Shown in pieces: positions 7,946-16,477 of a stretch of 46,582 nucleotides of DNA (its first letter is position 1; the number at the start of each line of letters is the position of its first letter). The translations under genes and the position numbers were made by a program. The DNA is taken from contig JAHBAA010000130.1 of NCBI GenBank assembly GCA_018385425.1, positions 1-46,582 of the forward strand, in the 5' to 3' direction. Below the pieces are notes generated by a model. The model was given only the letters and a program-made list of their open reading frames with translations, had not been told where the DNA came from and searched no databases. Source of the stretch: Acetatifactor sp. (lineage in GTDB: Bacteria > Bacillota > Clostridia > Lachnospirales > Lachnospiraceae).

Positions 7946-9403
7946 AGGTACCTCCTGAAATAGTTTTTCTACAGTATACCCTTTTTTGTTTCTTCTTGCA
8001 ATCAAATTCGCTTCCTGATCCGAAGATGACTGGGACTGATCGGGGGATTGCGGGAGAAAGGCTTGCTTTGTCATGACCATCTCTCCAAAGATATCCTCCG
8101 ATTTCTTCCTGAGATCCTTAAGCTTGAGGGTGACGCCGCCGTAGGATCGAATGCCGTGAGCTGCAGCCTGCTCTTCCGTGTAGTCCTCCAGAAGATAGAC
8201 ATTCTCCAGCCGGACAGGACCGCTTGTATAATGACAGACCATGGGAATGACCCCGGTTTTCTCAGGGTCGATCCGAATCCCATCCTCGGTCACGGTAAAG
8301 GTGACGGCAGCCATTCCTTCCAGCATGGCGGCAGTCTGTTTCTGAGTGGAGACATAATTGCCGAGAGAATAATAGCAGAGAGCGGTGTTGCCGTTCTCCG
8401 AGGTGATCCATTCCACAGGTTGGGGTACGTGAGGATGAGTTCCGAGGATCAGGTCAGCACCGGCCTGTGTCATTTGTTCTGCCCATTTTCTCTGATAGGA
8501 GGAGGGAGTGGTGGAATATTCCGTGCCCCAGTGGGGACAGACGATGACCACATCGGCAGCCTCCTTCGCCCTTGCTATGTCACTGAGAACCTTTGGGTTC
8601 AGTTCGGTAAAGTCCAGAGCGCCGGTGGTTTCATCCATGGCACAGAGCAGATCAAGATGACCTCGAATTTCTTTCGGAACCACCTCCAGATTGGGACCGT
8701 AGGTGTAGTTTAAGACGGCAAAGGTCTTCTCACCGACCGAGAGAAGAGGCAGGGAGTCATCAGTGGCTTCCCTGCGGATACCGACGGCCAACAGCTCCGG
8801 ATAGGAATCCCAGAAGGTAAGGCAGTTGGTGATCCCGGTGAGTCCCTGATCCGCTGCGTGATTGGAGGCGTGAAGCACCACGTTGAAGCCTGCGGCTGCG
8901 ATGGCGTCACCCACTTCGGTTGGAGAGTTGAATTTCGGAAAACCGGAGAAACCCAGCCGATTTCCGCCGAGAATTGTCTCCTGGTTGATGATTTTGATGT
9001 CACAGTACTGCAGAAAATCAGTGATATTCCGAAAAAGAAAATCGAAGTTGTAGGAGCCGTCCTCCTGCTTTCCGGTTTTTACAATGCCCATATGCATCAG
9101 GTTGTCCCCCACAGCCATGAGAGTGATCGTTGTCTCCTGAAAGGCAGTAACCGAGTCCGAGGGATCAGAGGGGTCTGATTCTTCAGGCGATTGCGGAGGA
9201 TCGTCGACAGAAGAAGTCAGGAACTCCCCGGATGGTTCCTGTGTCCCGGATTCATTTGACATGGCTGATGGTGTGCCTTCGGCCGGGACGGAAGGAGGTC
9301 TTCGGAAGAGCGCAAAAAGAACGCCTGTCATCAAAATGATCGATGACAGTATGCAAAGAATACTCAAAAACAATCGATTGTGACCGTCATTTTCCGGACG
9401 CAT
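7610..9403 (-). CDS. CapA-type metallophosphatase-like protein, frame continuing into DUF1292
   Basis: The 597-residue frame begins with a membrane anchor (about 10-31) and a Ser/Pro/Asp-rich linker. A CapA (PGA_cap) domain follows, with MAVGDNLMH, a NQET segment, HASNHAADQG, CPHWGTEY and GTHPHVPQP, typical of poly-gamma-glutamate synthesis CapA relatives of the calcineurin fold. It is predicted to be anchored on the outer face of the membrane. The start at 9403 follows AGGAGG by 9 bases; an ATG 30 bases earlier has no SD. There is no stop between the CapA part and a DUF1292 domain (residues 487-597). That part also has its own promoter and SD (separate entry), so the protein is either a true fusion or a CapA whose stop codon was lost. 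Confidence 0.8.
   Translation of the reverse strand: MRPENDGHNRLFLSILCILSSIILMTGVLFALFRRPPSVPAEGTPSAMSNESGTQEPSGEFLTSSVDDPPQSPEESDPSDPSDSVTAFQETTITLMAVGDNLMHMGIVKTGKQEDGSYNFDFLFRNITDFLQYCDIKIINQETILGGNRLGFSGFPKFNSPTEVGDAIAAAGFNVVLHASNHAADQGLTGITNCLTFWDSYPELLAVGIRREATDDSLPLLSVGEKTFAVLNYTYGPNLEVVPKEIRGHLDLLCAMDETTGALDFTELNPKVLSDIARAKEAADVVIVCPHWGTEYSTTPSSYQRKWAEQMTQAGADLILGTHPHVPQPVEWITSENGNTALCYYSLGNYVSTQKQTAAMLEGMAAVTFTVTEDGIRIDPEKTGVIPMVCHYTSGPVRLENVYLLEDYTEEQAAAHGIRSYGGVTLKLKDLRKKSEDIFGEMVMTKQAFLPQSPDQSQSSSDQEANLIARRNKKGYTVEKLFQEVPMGKNSKHDEEAEEMTVELELDDGTKVNCAIITILTVEQKDYIVLLPLNDQGENEDGEVWFYGYQENPADPNEEPELIYIEDDEEYEKVADAFDEYLDTVEFDELVEDSEEE
7973..8001 (-). promoter_or_regulatory. Internal promoter for the DUF1292 gene
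   Basis: On the minus strand TTGCAA (7996-8001) and TATACT (7973-7978) are 17 bases apart. The predicted start is about 20 bases before the DUF1292 ATG. It lies inside the open frame of the capA-like gene, in a stretch that would code for a low-complexity basic linker. Confidence 0.65.
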
Positions 9404-9463
9404 CCGCACATTCCTCCTCTTTTTTCTCATCATACTTCATTCAGGTATTTTGCGCAATATAAG

Positions 9464-9492
9464 TTGTGATTTTGAGAAAAATCAAGTATAAT
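9464..9492 (+). promoter_or_regulatory. Promoter of the GH13 debranching-like gene
   Basis: TTGTGA (9464-9469) and TATAAT (9487-9492) are separated by 17 bases. They lie in the divergent gap between the capA-like gene and the GH13 gene. Confidence 0.65.
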
Positions 9493-9562
9493 ATGCATAG
9501 AGTTTATCGCTTGAAACCGATCGAGTCAATACATTTATTTACAGGACAGGAGGACAGAAACT

Positions 9563-11422
9563 ATGTATTCAGACTTTTATTCCTATGGCCCCGGCGTTGC
9601 TTTCGTCGGCAGTGATGAAGGCAGGCGTCAGGACACAGTGTTTCATTTTGTGCAGGAGGAGGGTTATGGGGAAGCGTGCGGTATTCTGCTGTATGATCAA
9701 GACGGTGGGAAACGACCCCGGCTGATTCCTTTTACAGAAGAAGACAGGCAGGGGTCTGTCTATACCAAAACGGTGAAGGATCTGGATACGACGGGATGCA
9801 GCTATCAGTTTTCGGTGGGAGACAAAGTGATCCCGGACAAAAGAGGTCTGTGTTTTGTCCGGAAACCCTATGGAGAGCCCACATGTGAATCAGAGCTTCA
9901 GGCGGTATTTCCGCGTCAGTTCGACTGGAAGAGGGATACCCGTCCAAAGGTACCGTTTGAGGAGATGGTGATGTACTGCATGCATGTGAGAGGTTTTACC
10001 GCGCATGCTTCCTCCGGTGTAACGGCACCGGGGACCTTTGCGGGTGCCGCCGAAAAGATCCGTTATCTGAAGAGTATTGGTGTTACATCGGTGGAATTTC
10101 AGCCGATCTACGAGTTTTTGGAAAAGCGGGAAGAACCTCAGAGTGCAGAAATGTCTGCACTTTCCCCGGTTTGTGACGAGCCGAAGCTGAACTACTGGGG
10201 CTATCAAAAGGGATATTATTTCGCACCAAAGGCAGCCTATGCCGGGAGTGAGAGACCAGATACAGAGTGCAAAGAGATGATCCGAAGCTTTCATCAGGCC
10301 GGACTGGAGGTGGTTCTGCAGTTCTATTTCCGGGAGGATACGGCACCCGGTGAGATCCTGTCTGTCCTTCGGTTTTGGGCCTGTGAATATCATGTGGACG
10401 GTTTTCATTTGATCGGAGACGGTCTTCCGATGGAGCTTGTGACCAAGGATCCTTTGCTTACAGATTGCAAGCTGTTCTACCACAGATTTGCGGAGAAGGA
10501 GAAGGACGGGCTGACCCTTTCGGGCAGAAAACGTCTGGCGGTCTGCAATGATGATTATCTGTATGACTGCCGCAAATTCCTGAAGGGAGATGCGGGGATG
10601 CTCTCCGCAGTGATCGGTCAGTTTACTTCTGTGCCGGAGGATCTGGGCAGAGTCCATTATCTCACCAATTATTGCGGTTTTACCTTATACGATCTGGTGT
10701 CCTACAGTCAGAAGCACAATGAGGCGAACGGTGAGGATAATCGGGACGGAAACGATTTCAACTTCAGCTGGAACTGCGGCGAGGAAGGTCCTGTGAATAA
10801 TCGAAAGGTCCAAAAACTGCGTCTCAAACAGATCAGAAATGCTTATGCCTTTCTTTTGCTGACAGCCTCCACCCCCATGATCTTCATGGGAGACGAGTTC
10901 GGCAATTCCCAGCTGGGGAACAATAATCCTTACTGTCAGGACAACGAGATCACCTGGCTGGATTGGAGTCTGGTCAGGAAGAATAAGAGCATTCTGGATT
11001 GTTGGAAGAAGCTGACTGATTTTCGAAAGAATCATCCGATTCTCCATCCGGCGAAACCGCTTCTGATGACGGACAGCAGATCCTGCGGTTATCCGGGTCT
11101 GTCCATACACGGTACCAATGCCTGGAAGGCGGACTGCGGCTTCTCTGCCAGACATTTTGGGATGATGCTCTGCGAGGCGGATGCCTTGCCGGGCGAAACG
11201 AAGCTTACCGAGACACAGAGCAAGCTTAACTTTCTGTATCTGGCTTTCAATATGAGCGGTGAAGAGCGTGCACTGGGGCTTCCTAAGCTCCCAGGCAGGA
11301 GAAAATGGCAGGTGGCCTTCTCCACAGATGAGACCGTTTCCAAAGGTGAAGTGATCCCGGAAAACAGCAGGATATTTCCTGCGAGAAGTGTCACGGTTTT
11401 GGCTGCGGGAGACGAGGTGTGA
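9563..11422 (+). CDS. GH13 glycogen-debranching-like protein, catalytic residues missing
   Basis: This 619-residue protein resembles GlgX/isoamylase-type enzymes. It has an N-terminal beta domain, a barrel with LNYWGYQKGYYFAP (about 211), the hallmark GFTLYDLVSY and KHNEANGEDNRDG (about 372-398), SWNCGEEG, and TPMIFMGDEFGNSQ. The catalytic positions are replaced. The nucleophile Asp of GFRxD is Ile284 (GFHLI). The AEPW acid/base segment is collapsed to LAVCND (325-330). The HD of TAHDGF is Tyr370-Cys371 (TNYCGF). It is therefore probably a pseudoenzyme that binds or regulates glycogen, not a hydrolase. AGGAGG precedes the ATG by 9 bases. The stop overlaps a GTG of the next frame, so the two genes are likely co-expressed. 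Confidence 0.85.
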   Translation: MYSDFYSYGPGVAFVGSDEGRRQDTVFHFVQEEGYGEACGILLYDQDGGKRPRLIPFTEEDRQGSVYTKTVKDLDTTGCSYQFSVGDKVIPDKRGLCFVRKPYGEPTCESELQAVFPRQFDWKRDTRPKVPFEEMVMYCMHVRGFTAHASSGVTAPGTFAGAAEKIRYLKSIGVTSVEFQPIYEFLEKREEPQSAEMSALSPVCDEPKLNYWGYQKGYYFAPKAAYAGSERPDTECKEMIRSFHQAGLEVVLQFYFREDTAPGEILSVLRFWACEYHVDGFHLIGDGLPMELVTKDPLLTDCKLFYHRFAEKEKDGLTLSGRKRLAVCNDDYLYDCRKFLKGDAGMLSAVIGQFTSVPEDLGRVHYLTNYCGFTLYDLVSYSQKHNEANGEDNRDGNDFNFSWNCGEEGPVNNRKVQKLRLKQIRNAYAFLLLTASTPMIFMGDEFGNSQLGNNNPYCQDNEITWLDWSLVRKNKSILDCWKKLTDFRKNHPILHPAKPLLMTDSRSCGYPGLSIHGTNAWKADCGFSARHFGMMLCEADALPGETKLTETQSKLNFLYLAFNMSGEERALGLPKLPGRRKWQVAFSTDETVSKGEVIPENSRIFPARSVTVLAAGDEV

Positions 11423-11436
11423 AAGGATTAAGAGGC

Positions 11437-11982
11437 ATGGGGAAGATTTGGTCGCACTTTAAGACGATTACGCATCATAAATTTCTGGTGATGCAGGGCT
11501 GTTTTCGCGTGGGACTTTACCTGCAGGGAATCTGCCATGATCTTTCAAAATACAGTCCCTCAGAATTCTGGCTGAGTGCCAAATATTATCAGGGCTACCG
11601 AAGCCCGCTGAATGCGGAGCGCGAGGATACCGGGGTATCTACCGTCTGGCTGCACCACAAGGGGCGCAACAAGCACCATTACGAGTATTGGATGGACAGT
11701 TCATTGGATCCTGCCCTGAAAGGAATTCTGGTGCCGGTTCCCATGCCGAAACGGTATATTGCCGAGATGATCATGGATCGGATCGCCGCCAGCAAGGTGT
11801 ATGAGGGGGACAAATATACGGATGGCTCCGCCCTTGCCTACTTTGCAAAGGATCCGGATCACAGGGGCATGCATCCGGAGACTGCTGCAACGCTCCAGTA
11901 TTATCTGGAAATGCTTGCCGAGAAGGGAGAAAAGGAGACCTTCCGCCGTGTGAAGGAGGATTTAGTCACCGGTAAAAAGTAG
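11437..11982 (+). CDS. DUF5662 family protein
   Basis: This 181-residue protein of unknown function starts KIWSHFKTITHHKFLV and then has GICHDLSKYSPSEFW, WLHHKGRNKHHYEYW and PKRYIAEMIMDRIAASKVY. I recognise the DUF5662 pattern. The conserved His, His-Asp and His-His pairs look like a metal-binding site of HD-hydrolase style, which is an inference. I chose the ATG at 11437 (AAGGA 10 bases upstream); a GTG at 11419 that overlaps the stop of the GH13 gene is the alternative and would add six residues. It probably forms an operon with the preceding gene. Confidence 0.72.
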   Translation: MGKIWSHFKTITHHKFLVMQGCFRVGLYLQGICHDLSKYSPSEFWLSAKYYQGYRSPLNAEREDTGVSTVWLHHKGRNKHHYEYWMDSSLDPALKGILVPVPMPKRYIAEMIMDRIAASKVYEGDKYTDGSALAYFAKDPDHRGMHPETAATLQYYLEMLAEKGEKETFRRVKEDLVTGKK

Positions 11983-12019
11983 CTGCATACCATAGTAAAA
12001 AAAGAAGTATGGAGTGCAG

Positions 12020-12301
12020 ATGAATTCCTGGATCATTATTTTATTGTTGTTCGGAGGCTTTGGCAATTGCGGCAGCTCCTGCTGCGGAAACCGTTCCGCC
12101 CGGTGTTGCGACAGAGAAGAACGTCGGAGTATGGACAGAGATTGTGCCTGCGAAAGAAGAGAAGACGGCAGAAGGGACAGAGACCGTGACTGCAAGTGGG
12201 AGAAGGAGACCGGCTGCGAGCGAGACTCCGGACGTTCCGATATAACGCCTCCCGGCTGGTCTGATTATTCCTCTGAGAGAAGAGACTGTGACTGCAAGTA
12301 A
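12020..12301 (+). CDS. Small Cys-rich membrane peptide, unknown
   Basis: The 93-residue peptide has a single N-terminal hydrophobic segment (WIIILLLFGGFG), a cysteine cluster (CGSSCCGNRSARCC), and a highly charged Arg/Asp/Glu tail with further single cysteines, ending RRDCDCK. GGAG lies 5 bases before the ATG. Similar short peptides with a hydrophobic start and Gly/Cys-rich segment occur in clostridia without known function. The other frames here look less protein-like. A strong terminator follows at 12368. Confidence 0.55.
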   Translation: MNSWIIILLLFGGFGNCGSSCCGNRSARCCDREERRSMDRDCACERREDGRRDRDRDCKWEKETGCERDSGRSDITPPGWSDYSSERRDCDCK

Positions 12302-12367
12302 GAAGCAGCACGGCATATAATGTTTTTACCGTTTCTTTGTCACGAAGGACAGAAGCCCATAGAGAAA

Positions 12368-12399
12368 CCCCGATTGCAGCTGCAATCGGGGCATTTTTT
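12368..12399. terminator. Terminator between converging transcripts
   Basis: A perfect 24-base palindrome (12368-12391: CCCCGATTGC and its complement around AGCT) is followed on the plus strand by CATTTTTTT. It ends the GH13/DUF5662/Cys-rich transcript. On the minus strand the T-run is weak (TTTCTCT), so for potD it would be a poorer terminator. Confidence 0.85.
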
Positions 12400-12402
12400 T
12401 GC

Positions 12403-13461
12403 TTAGTTGGACATTGCTTCCTTCCAAAGCTTGTTGTAGAGGGCGTCTCCCTCCGTACCCAGATACTTGAAGGCCTCCAGATTGTCATACTGTGACAGGT
12501 CAGGGAAAGCGATCTTGGAATTGCGGATCTCTTCATCCTCGATCAGGGCCTGAGCGGCAACGTTGGGAGTGGAGTAGGTGATGTATTCAAAGTTCATCAG
12601 GGCGATATCATCACGACACATAAAGTTGATGAATTTCTCTGCATTTTCTACGTTGGGAGCGTTCTTGGGAATGACCCATCCGTCGATCCATACATTGGAA
12701 CCTTCCTCGGGGATCACATATTCCAGATCGGGATTCTCACGCTGGGTGAAGATCGCTTCTCCGGAATAGATCACACCTAATGCTGCCTCGCCGCCGATCA
12801 TCTTGTCACGGACCTGGTCGATGACATAAGCCTGTACCAGAGGCTTCTGGGCGATCAGAAGATCGGTTGCCTCCCGCAGCTCCTTCTCATCCAACGTGTT
12901 GCAGGAGTATCCCTTCATCATCAAAGCTACCATGAATGCGTCCCGGACCGAATCCTGCATCAGGATCTCGCCCGCATATTTCTCGTCCCAAAGGATAGAC
13001 CAGCTGGTAACCGGCTCGTCCACCATGGTCTTATTGTAGAGAATTCCTACGGTACCCCAGCAGTAGGGGATGCAGTATTTGTTGTCCGGATCAAAGTCAC
13101 GGGCCGTGCGATAGTAATCGGCACCGATATTTGCTTTTGCATTGGGGATGTGATCGTAATTGATCTCCTGAAGCAGGTCGTTTTCAATCATCTTGTTGAC
13201 CATATAGTCCGAAGGGCAGATCACATCGTACGCGGAAGATCCTGCCTCCACCTTGGGATACATGATCTCGTTGGTCTCAAACTCATCATAGATCACCTTG
13301 ATTCCGGTCTCCTGCTCAAACAGTTCCAGAGTTTCAGGATCCAGATATTCCCCCCAGTTGTAGACATAGACAACATTCTCTTTGGATGAACTGTTGCCGC
13401 AGCCGGTAAGTGCTGCGATGGACAGACATCCGCACAGCAAGAGTGCAAGTAATTTTTTCAT
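12403..13461 (-). CDS. potD: Spermidine/putrescine-binding lipoprotein PotD
   Basis: This 352-residue extracellular substrate-binding protein belongs to the polyamine ABC importer. It has a lipoprotein signal with lipobox LTGC (about 17-20), then VYVYNWGEYLDPETLELFEQETGIKV, the classic PotD opening, and later VICPSDYMV, CWGTVGILYN and GWVIPKNAPN. The start ATG at 13461 follows GAGGAG by 6 bases; a TTG 18 bases earlier overlaps that SD and is not favoured. It is the last gene of potABCD, 22 bases after potC. Substrate preference between spermidine and putrescine cannot be read from the sequence. Confidence 0.93.
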   Translation of the reverse strand: MKKLLALLLCGCLSIAALTGCGNSSSKENVVYVYNWGEYLDPETLELFEQETGIKVIYDEFETNEIMYPKVEAGSSAYDVICPSDYMVNKMIENDLLQEINYDHIPNAKANIGADYYRTARDFDPDNKYCIPYCWGTVGILYNKTMVDEPVTSWSILWDEKYAGEILMQDSVRDAFMVALMMKGYSCNTLDEKELREATDLLIAQKPLVQAYVIDQVRDKMIGGEAALGVIYSGEAIFTQRENPDLEYVIPEEGSNVWIDGWVIPKNAPNVENAEKFINFMCRDDIALMNFEYITYSTPNVAAQALIEDEEIRNSKIAFPDLSQYDNLEAFKYLGTEGDALYNKLWKEAMSN

Positions 13462-13483
13462 TGTTTTCTCCTCAATCAAATCG

Positions 13484-14257
13484 TTAGTTTTTTTTCTTCT
13501 TGGGGGTATAGTTTACCAGCAGAAGAAGGATCAGCACAGAGACAAAGATCAGGGAGGAGAGTGCGTACATCTCCGGTTTGATTCCCTTCTTTACTTCTGT
13601 ATAGATCTTGGTGGATAGTGTATCAATTCCGGGCCCTTTTGTAAAGTGGGTGATGATAAAATCATCCAGCGACATGGTAAAGGCCATCAGGAATCCGGAC
13701 AGTATCCCCGGCAGAAGATCCGGAAACACCACCTTGAAAAATGCCTGAATATGGGAAGCACCCAGATCCAGTGCCGCCTCATAGGTACTGGGATTCAACT
13801 GCTTCATGCGGGGAAGGATGCTCAGGATGACGTAGGGAATGTTGAAGGTAATATGTGCCATCAGGATGGTCAGAAAACCAAACTTGATTCCCAGACTGAT
13901 AAACAGAAGCATCAGTGAGATACCGGTGACGATCTCCGCGTTCAGCATGGGGATATTCGTGATACCCAGGCAGATCGTACGGAAATGCTTCTTCATCCCC
14001 TGCATGGAGACACAGGCAATGGTCCCGATGATGGTGGCAAAGGCTGCGGAGAGGAATGCAATCAAAAGTGTGTTCCACAGCGCCTGCATAATGGCCTCAT
14101 TCTCAAATAAAGAGCCGTACCATTTCACGGTAAATCCGCCCCACTTGCTTCTAGTCTTGCTCTTGTTGAAGGACAGCACGATCAGCGTCACAATGGGAGC
14201 GTACAGAAAGAACAAAATCAACAGGATGTAGATCTTTTTTGCAATATTTCTCATCAT
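13484..14257 (-). CDS. potC: Spermidine/putrescine ABC permease PotC
   Basis: This 257-residue inner-membrane permease has about six hydrophobic segments. The EAA loop that docks onto the ATPase reads EAALDLGASHIQAFFKVVFP (about residue 170). The start LYAPIVTLIVLSFN and the motif SLDDFIITHF are typical of PotC. Its ATGATG start overlaps the potB stop by 4 bases. Confidence 0.93.
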   Translation of the reverse strand: MMRNIAKKIYILLILFFLYAPIVTLIVLSFNKSKTRSKWGGFTVKWYGSLFENEAIMQALWNTLLIAFLSAAFATIIGTIACVSMQGMKKHFRTICLGITNIPMLNAEIVTGISLMLLFISLGIKFGFLTILMAHITFNIPYVILSILPRMKQLNPSTYEAALDLGASHIQAFFKVVFPDLLPGILSGFLMAFTMSLDDFIITHFTKGPGIDTLSTKIYTEVKKGIKPEMYALSSLIFVSVLILLLLVNYTPKKKKN

Positions 14258-15066
14258 AGTGCGTTGGCCTCCCCATCCTTGTCGGTGACGGCACTGATCA
14301 CCATGTTAAAGATAATGAACAGCATCAGGACGATGGAAAGTCCGCTTCCCAAGTGCCAGTTGCCGGTTTGAGTGAATTCCTGCTCGATCACATTGCCGAT
14401 GAGAAGCACCTTGCTGCCGCCTAAGATCTTGGAGATGACGAAGGTAGTCAGAGCGGGAACAAAGACCATGGTGATGCCGCTGATGATACCGGGAACGCTT
14501 AACGGAAGTGTGATCTTTAGGAAGGTCTGCACACTGTTTGCCCCTAAGTCTCTGGCTGCATTGACCACATTGGGATCGATCTTCACAAGTACATTATAGA
14601 TGGGCAGTACCATAAAGGGCAGAAAATTATACACCATGCCCAGCACGATGGCAGAGGGGGTGTTGATGATCTTCAGGGCGGGAAGGTGCAGCGCACTCAG
14701 GATCCCATTGATCACACCGGTCTTCTCCAAAAGCGTCTGCCATGCCATAGTGCGCAGCAAAAAATTCATCCACATGGGAAGAATGAAGATCAGAACGATG
14801 AGAGAGTTTTTGCTGGTGCTCATGCCGGTGAGGATCATGGCAAGAGGGTATGCCAGAAAAAAACAGATCACGGTACTGATCACGGAGAGCTTGATCGCCT
14901 CCCAGAGTGCCTTGGAGTGCTCGGGAGTGGCGATCGCCTTGATGTTTTCCAGGGTGAAGGCACCGGTCTGGTCTGTCAGTCCGTAGTAGAATACCATACA
15001 CAGCGGGATGATGATAAACAGTGCGGACCAGAACAGAAAGGGTGCAGAGAGCAATTTCTTATTCAT
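14254..15066 (-). CDS. potB: Spermidine/putrescine ABC permease PotB
   Basis: This 270-residue inner-membrane permease pairs with PotC. It has about six membrane segments, a [12 protein letters not shown] segment and the EAA-type loop [19 protein letters not shown] (about residue 185). I place the start at 15066 (MNKKLLSAP), overlapping the last 8 bases of potA, with GAGGAGG about 12 bases upstream. An upstream in-frame ATG at 15087 lies inside potA and has no SD. Confidence 0.93.
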   Translation of the reverse strand: MNKKLLSAPFLFWSALFIIIPLCMVFYYGLTDQTGAFTLENIKAIATPEHSKALWEAIKLSVISTVICFFLAYPLAMILTGMSTSKNSLIVLIFILPMWMNFLLRTMAWQTLLEKTGVINGILSALHLPALKIINTPSAIVLGMVYNFLPFMVLPIYNVLVKIDPNVVNAARDLGANSVQTFLKITLPLSVPGIISGITMVFVPALTTFVISKILGGSKVLLIGNVIEQEFTQTGNWHLGSGLSIVLMLFIIFNMVISAVTDKDGEANAL

Positions 15067-16132
15067 CGAGCTTCGCGGCCTCCTCATCCTCTGACGCAGG
15101 CTTGTTCATGATCTGGATGTTAAAGGGATCTACCGAAATGCCCACTTTGGAGCCTACCTCGTGCATTTTGGTGGAGTGAACCAGCCACTCAAAGCCGTTT
15201 GCCATCACTTCCATCTCGTAGTGTACCCCCTTGAAGATCAGATGGGTCACCACGCCGTCGATGGTGCCTTTCCCTTCCTCCACCAGCATCACATCCTCGG
15301 GACGGATGACCACATCTACCGGCTTGTTCTCGCCGAAGCCGGTGTCCACGCAGGCAAATCTTGCGCCCAGGATCTCTACCAGATTATCCCGGATCATGGT
15401 GGCACCGATGATATTGCTGTCGCCGATAAAGTCTGCCACAAATGCGTTCTCGGGTTCGTTGTAGATCTTTTCCGGACTGCCGATCTGCTGGATATAACCC
15501 TGATTCATCACCACGATGGTGTCGGACATGGTCAGGGCCTCCTCCTGGTCGTGGGTGACATAGATGAAGGTAATGCCCAGTTCATTTTTCAGCCGGATCA
15601 GCTCGTACTGCATGTCCTGGCGCAGCTTTAAGTCCAAAGCCCCCAGGGGCTCATCCAGAAGCAGAAGCTTGGGCTCATTGACGATGGCGCGGGCGATGGC
15701 GATTCGCTGCTGCTGGCCGCCGCTTAAGGAATCGGGCATGCGGTGCTCGTAGCCGTCCAGATTGACCAGCTTTAAGGCATATTTGATCTTATCATCGATG
15801 TAGGACTTGGTCTTCCCCTTGATCTTCAGACCGAAGGCAATGTTTTCCGCAATCGTCATATGGGTGAACAGGGCGTATTTCTGAAATACAGTGTTCAGAT
15901 TGCGTTTGTTCGGCGGAAGCTCGGTGATGTCCTTCCCCTCAAAAAACACGTGACCTTTGTCCGGCTTTTCAAAGCCGCCCAGAATACGCAGCGTAGTAGT
16001 TTTACCGCATCCGCTGGGACCGAGGAGGGTCAGAAACTCGTTTTCTCTGATATAGAGATTGAGTTCATCCAGAATCAATTGACCGTCATAGGATTTTGAG
16101 ATATCCACGAAATTCACAAGCGCATCCTTCAA
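15059..16132 (-). CDS. potA: Polyamine ABC transporter ATPase PotA
   Basis: This 357-residue ATPase energises polyamine import. It shows Walker [10 protein letters not shown] (about 38-46), the Q-loop VFQKYALF, the signature LSGGQQQR (about 139), Walker B LLLLDEP with GALDLKLR, and a C-terminal TOBE-type regulatory domain. It is the first gene of potABCD. The start codon is TTG at 16132: GGGAG lies 7 bases upstream and no in-frame ATG fits. An unusual start in a strong-SD context suggests low-level translation. A promoter lies at 16228-16256. Confidence 0.94.
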   Translation of the reverse strand: MKDALVNFVDISKSYDGQLILDELNLYIRENEFLTLLGPSGCGKTTTLRILGGFEKPDKGHVFFEGKDITELPPNKRNLNTVFQKYALFTHMTIAENIAFGLKIKGKTKSYIDDKIKYALKLVNLDGYEHRMPDSLSGGQQQRIAIARAIVNEPKLLLLDEPLGALDLKLRQDMQYELIRLKNELGITFIYVTHDQEEALTMSDTIVVMNQGYIQQIGSPEKIYNEPENAFVADFIGDSNIIGATMIRDNLVEILGARFACVDTGFGENKPVDVVIRPEDVMLVEEGKGTIDGVVTHLIFKGVHYEMEVMANGFEWLVHSTKMHEVGSKVGISVDPFNIQIMNKPASEDEEAAKLDE

Positions 16133-16227
16133 TTTGTTTCTCCCTCGTTTCTTTTGAAATCTATGGTAAAAATCATGGCCTTCTGCCTATTATTTACAGC
16201 TGTTACAATCATTGCATACTGACCTTG

Positions 16228-16256
16228 ATTTTATACATATTTCGACGGAAAGTCAA
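16228..16256 (-). promoter_or_regulatory. Promoter of potABCD
   Basis: On the minus strand TTGACT (16251-16256) and TAAAAT (16228-16233) are 17 bases apart, giving a leader of about 90 bases before the potA TTG. The 345-base gap 16133-16477 otherwise holds only the divergent promoter at 16380; I see no gene in it. Confidence 0.65.
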
Positions 16257-16379
16257 TGAATTTTGTGTAAAATCCGAGGGCGTGGAAAAAGAATGGGCGG
16301 AAGAACAAATTGTGGGAAGCAAGTGACCTGTATTATGGAGAGAAACCGGATATTTTGAATTTCAAAGGGCAGTTATCGG

Positions 16380-16408
16380 TTGCATTTTTGGGGGATTGAG
16401 ATTATAAT
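16380..16408 (+). promoter_or_regulatory. Promoter of the 16478 gene
   Basis: TTGCAT (16380-16385) and TATAAT (16403-16408) are separated by 17 bases. The leader is about 65 bases. Confidence 0.7.
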
Positions 16409-16477
16409 AAAAGTTAGGTGTGGATAGATGACACAGTAGATTATTTACGAGTATTACATAAAGGAGAGTTATTGATT

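Noticed and set aside
12041-12316. Alternative open frames on both strands over the small Cys-rich gene
   Set aside because: They lack SD sites at their starts. The plus-strand frame at 12020 has an SD, a hydrophobic start and a clear stop before a terminator.
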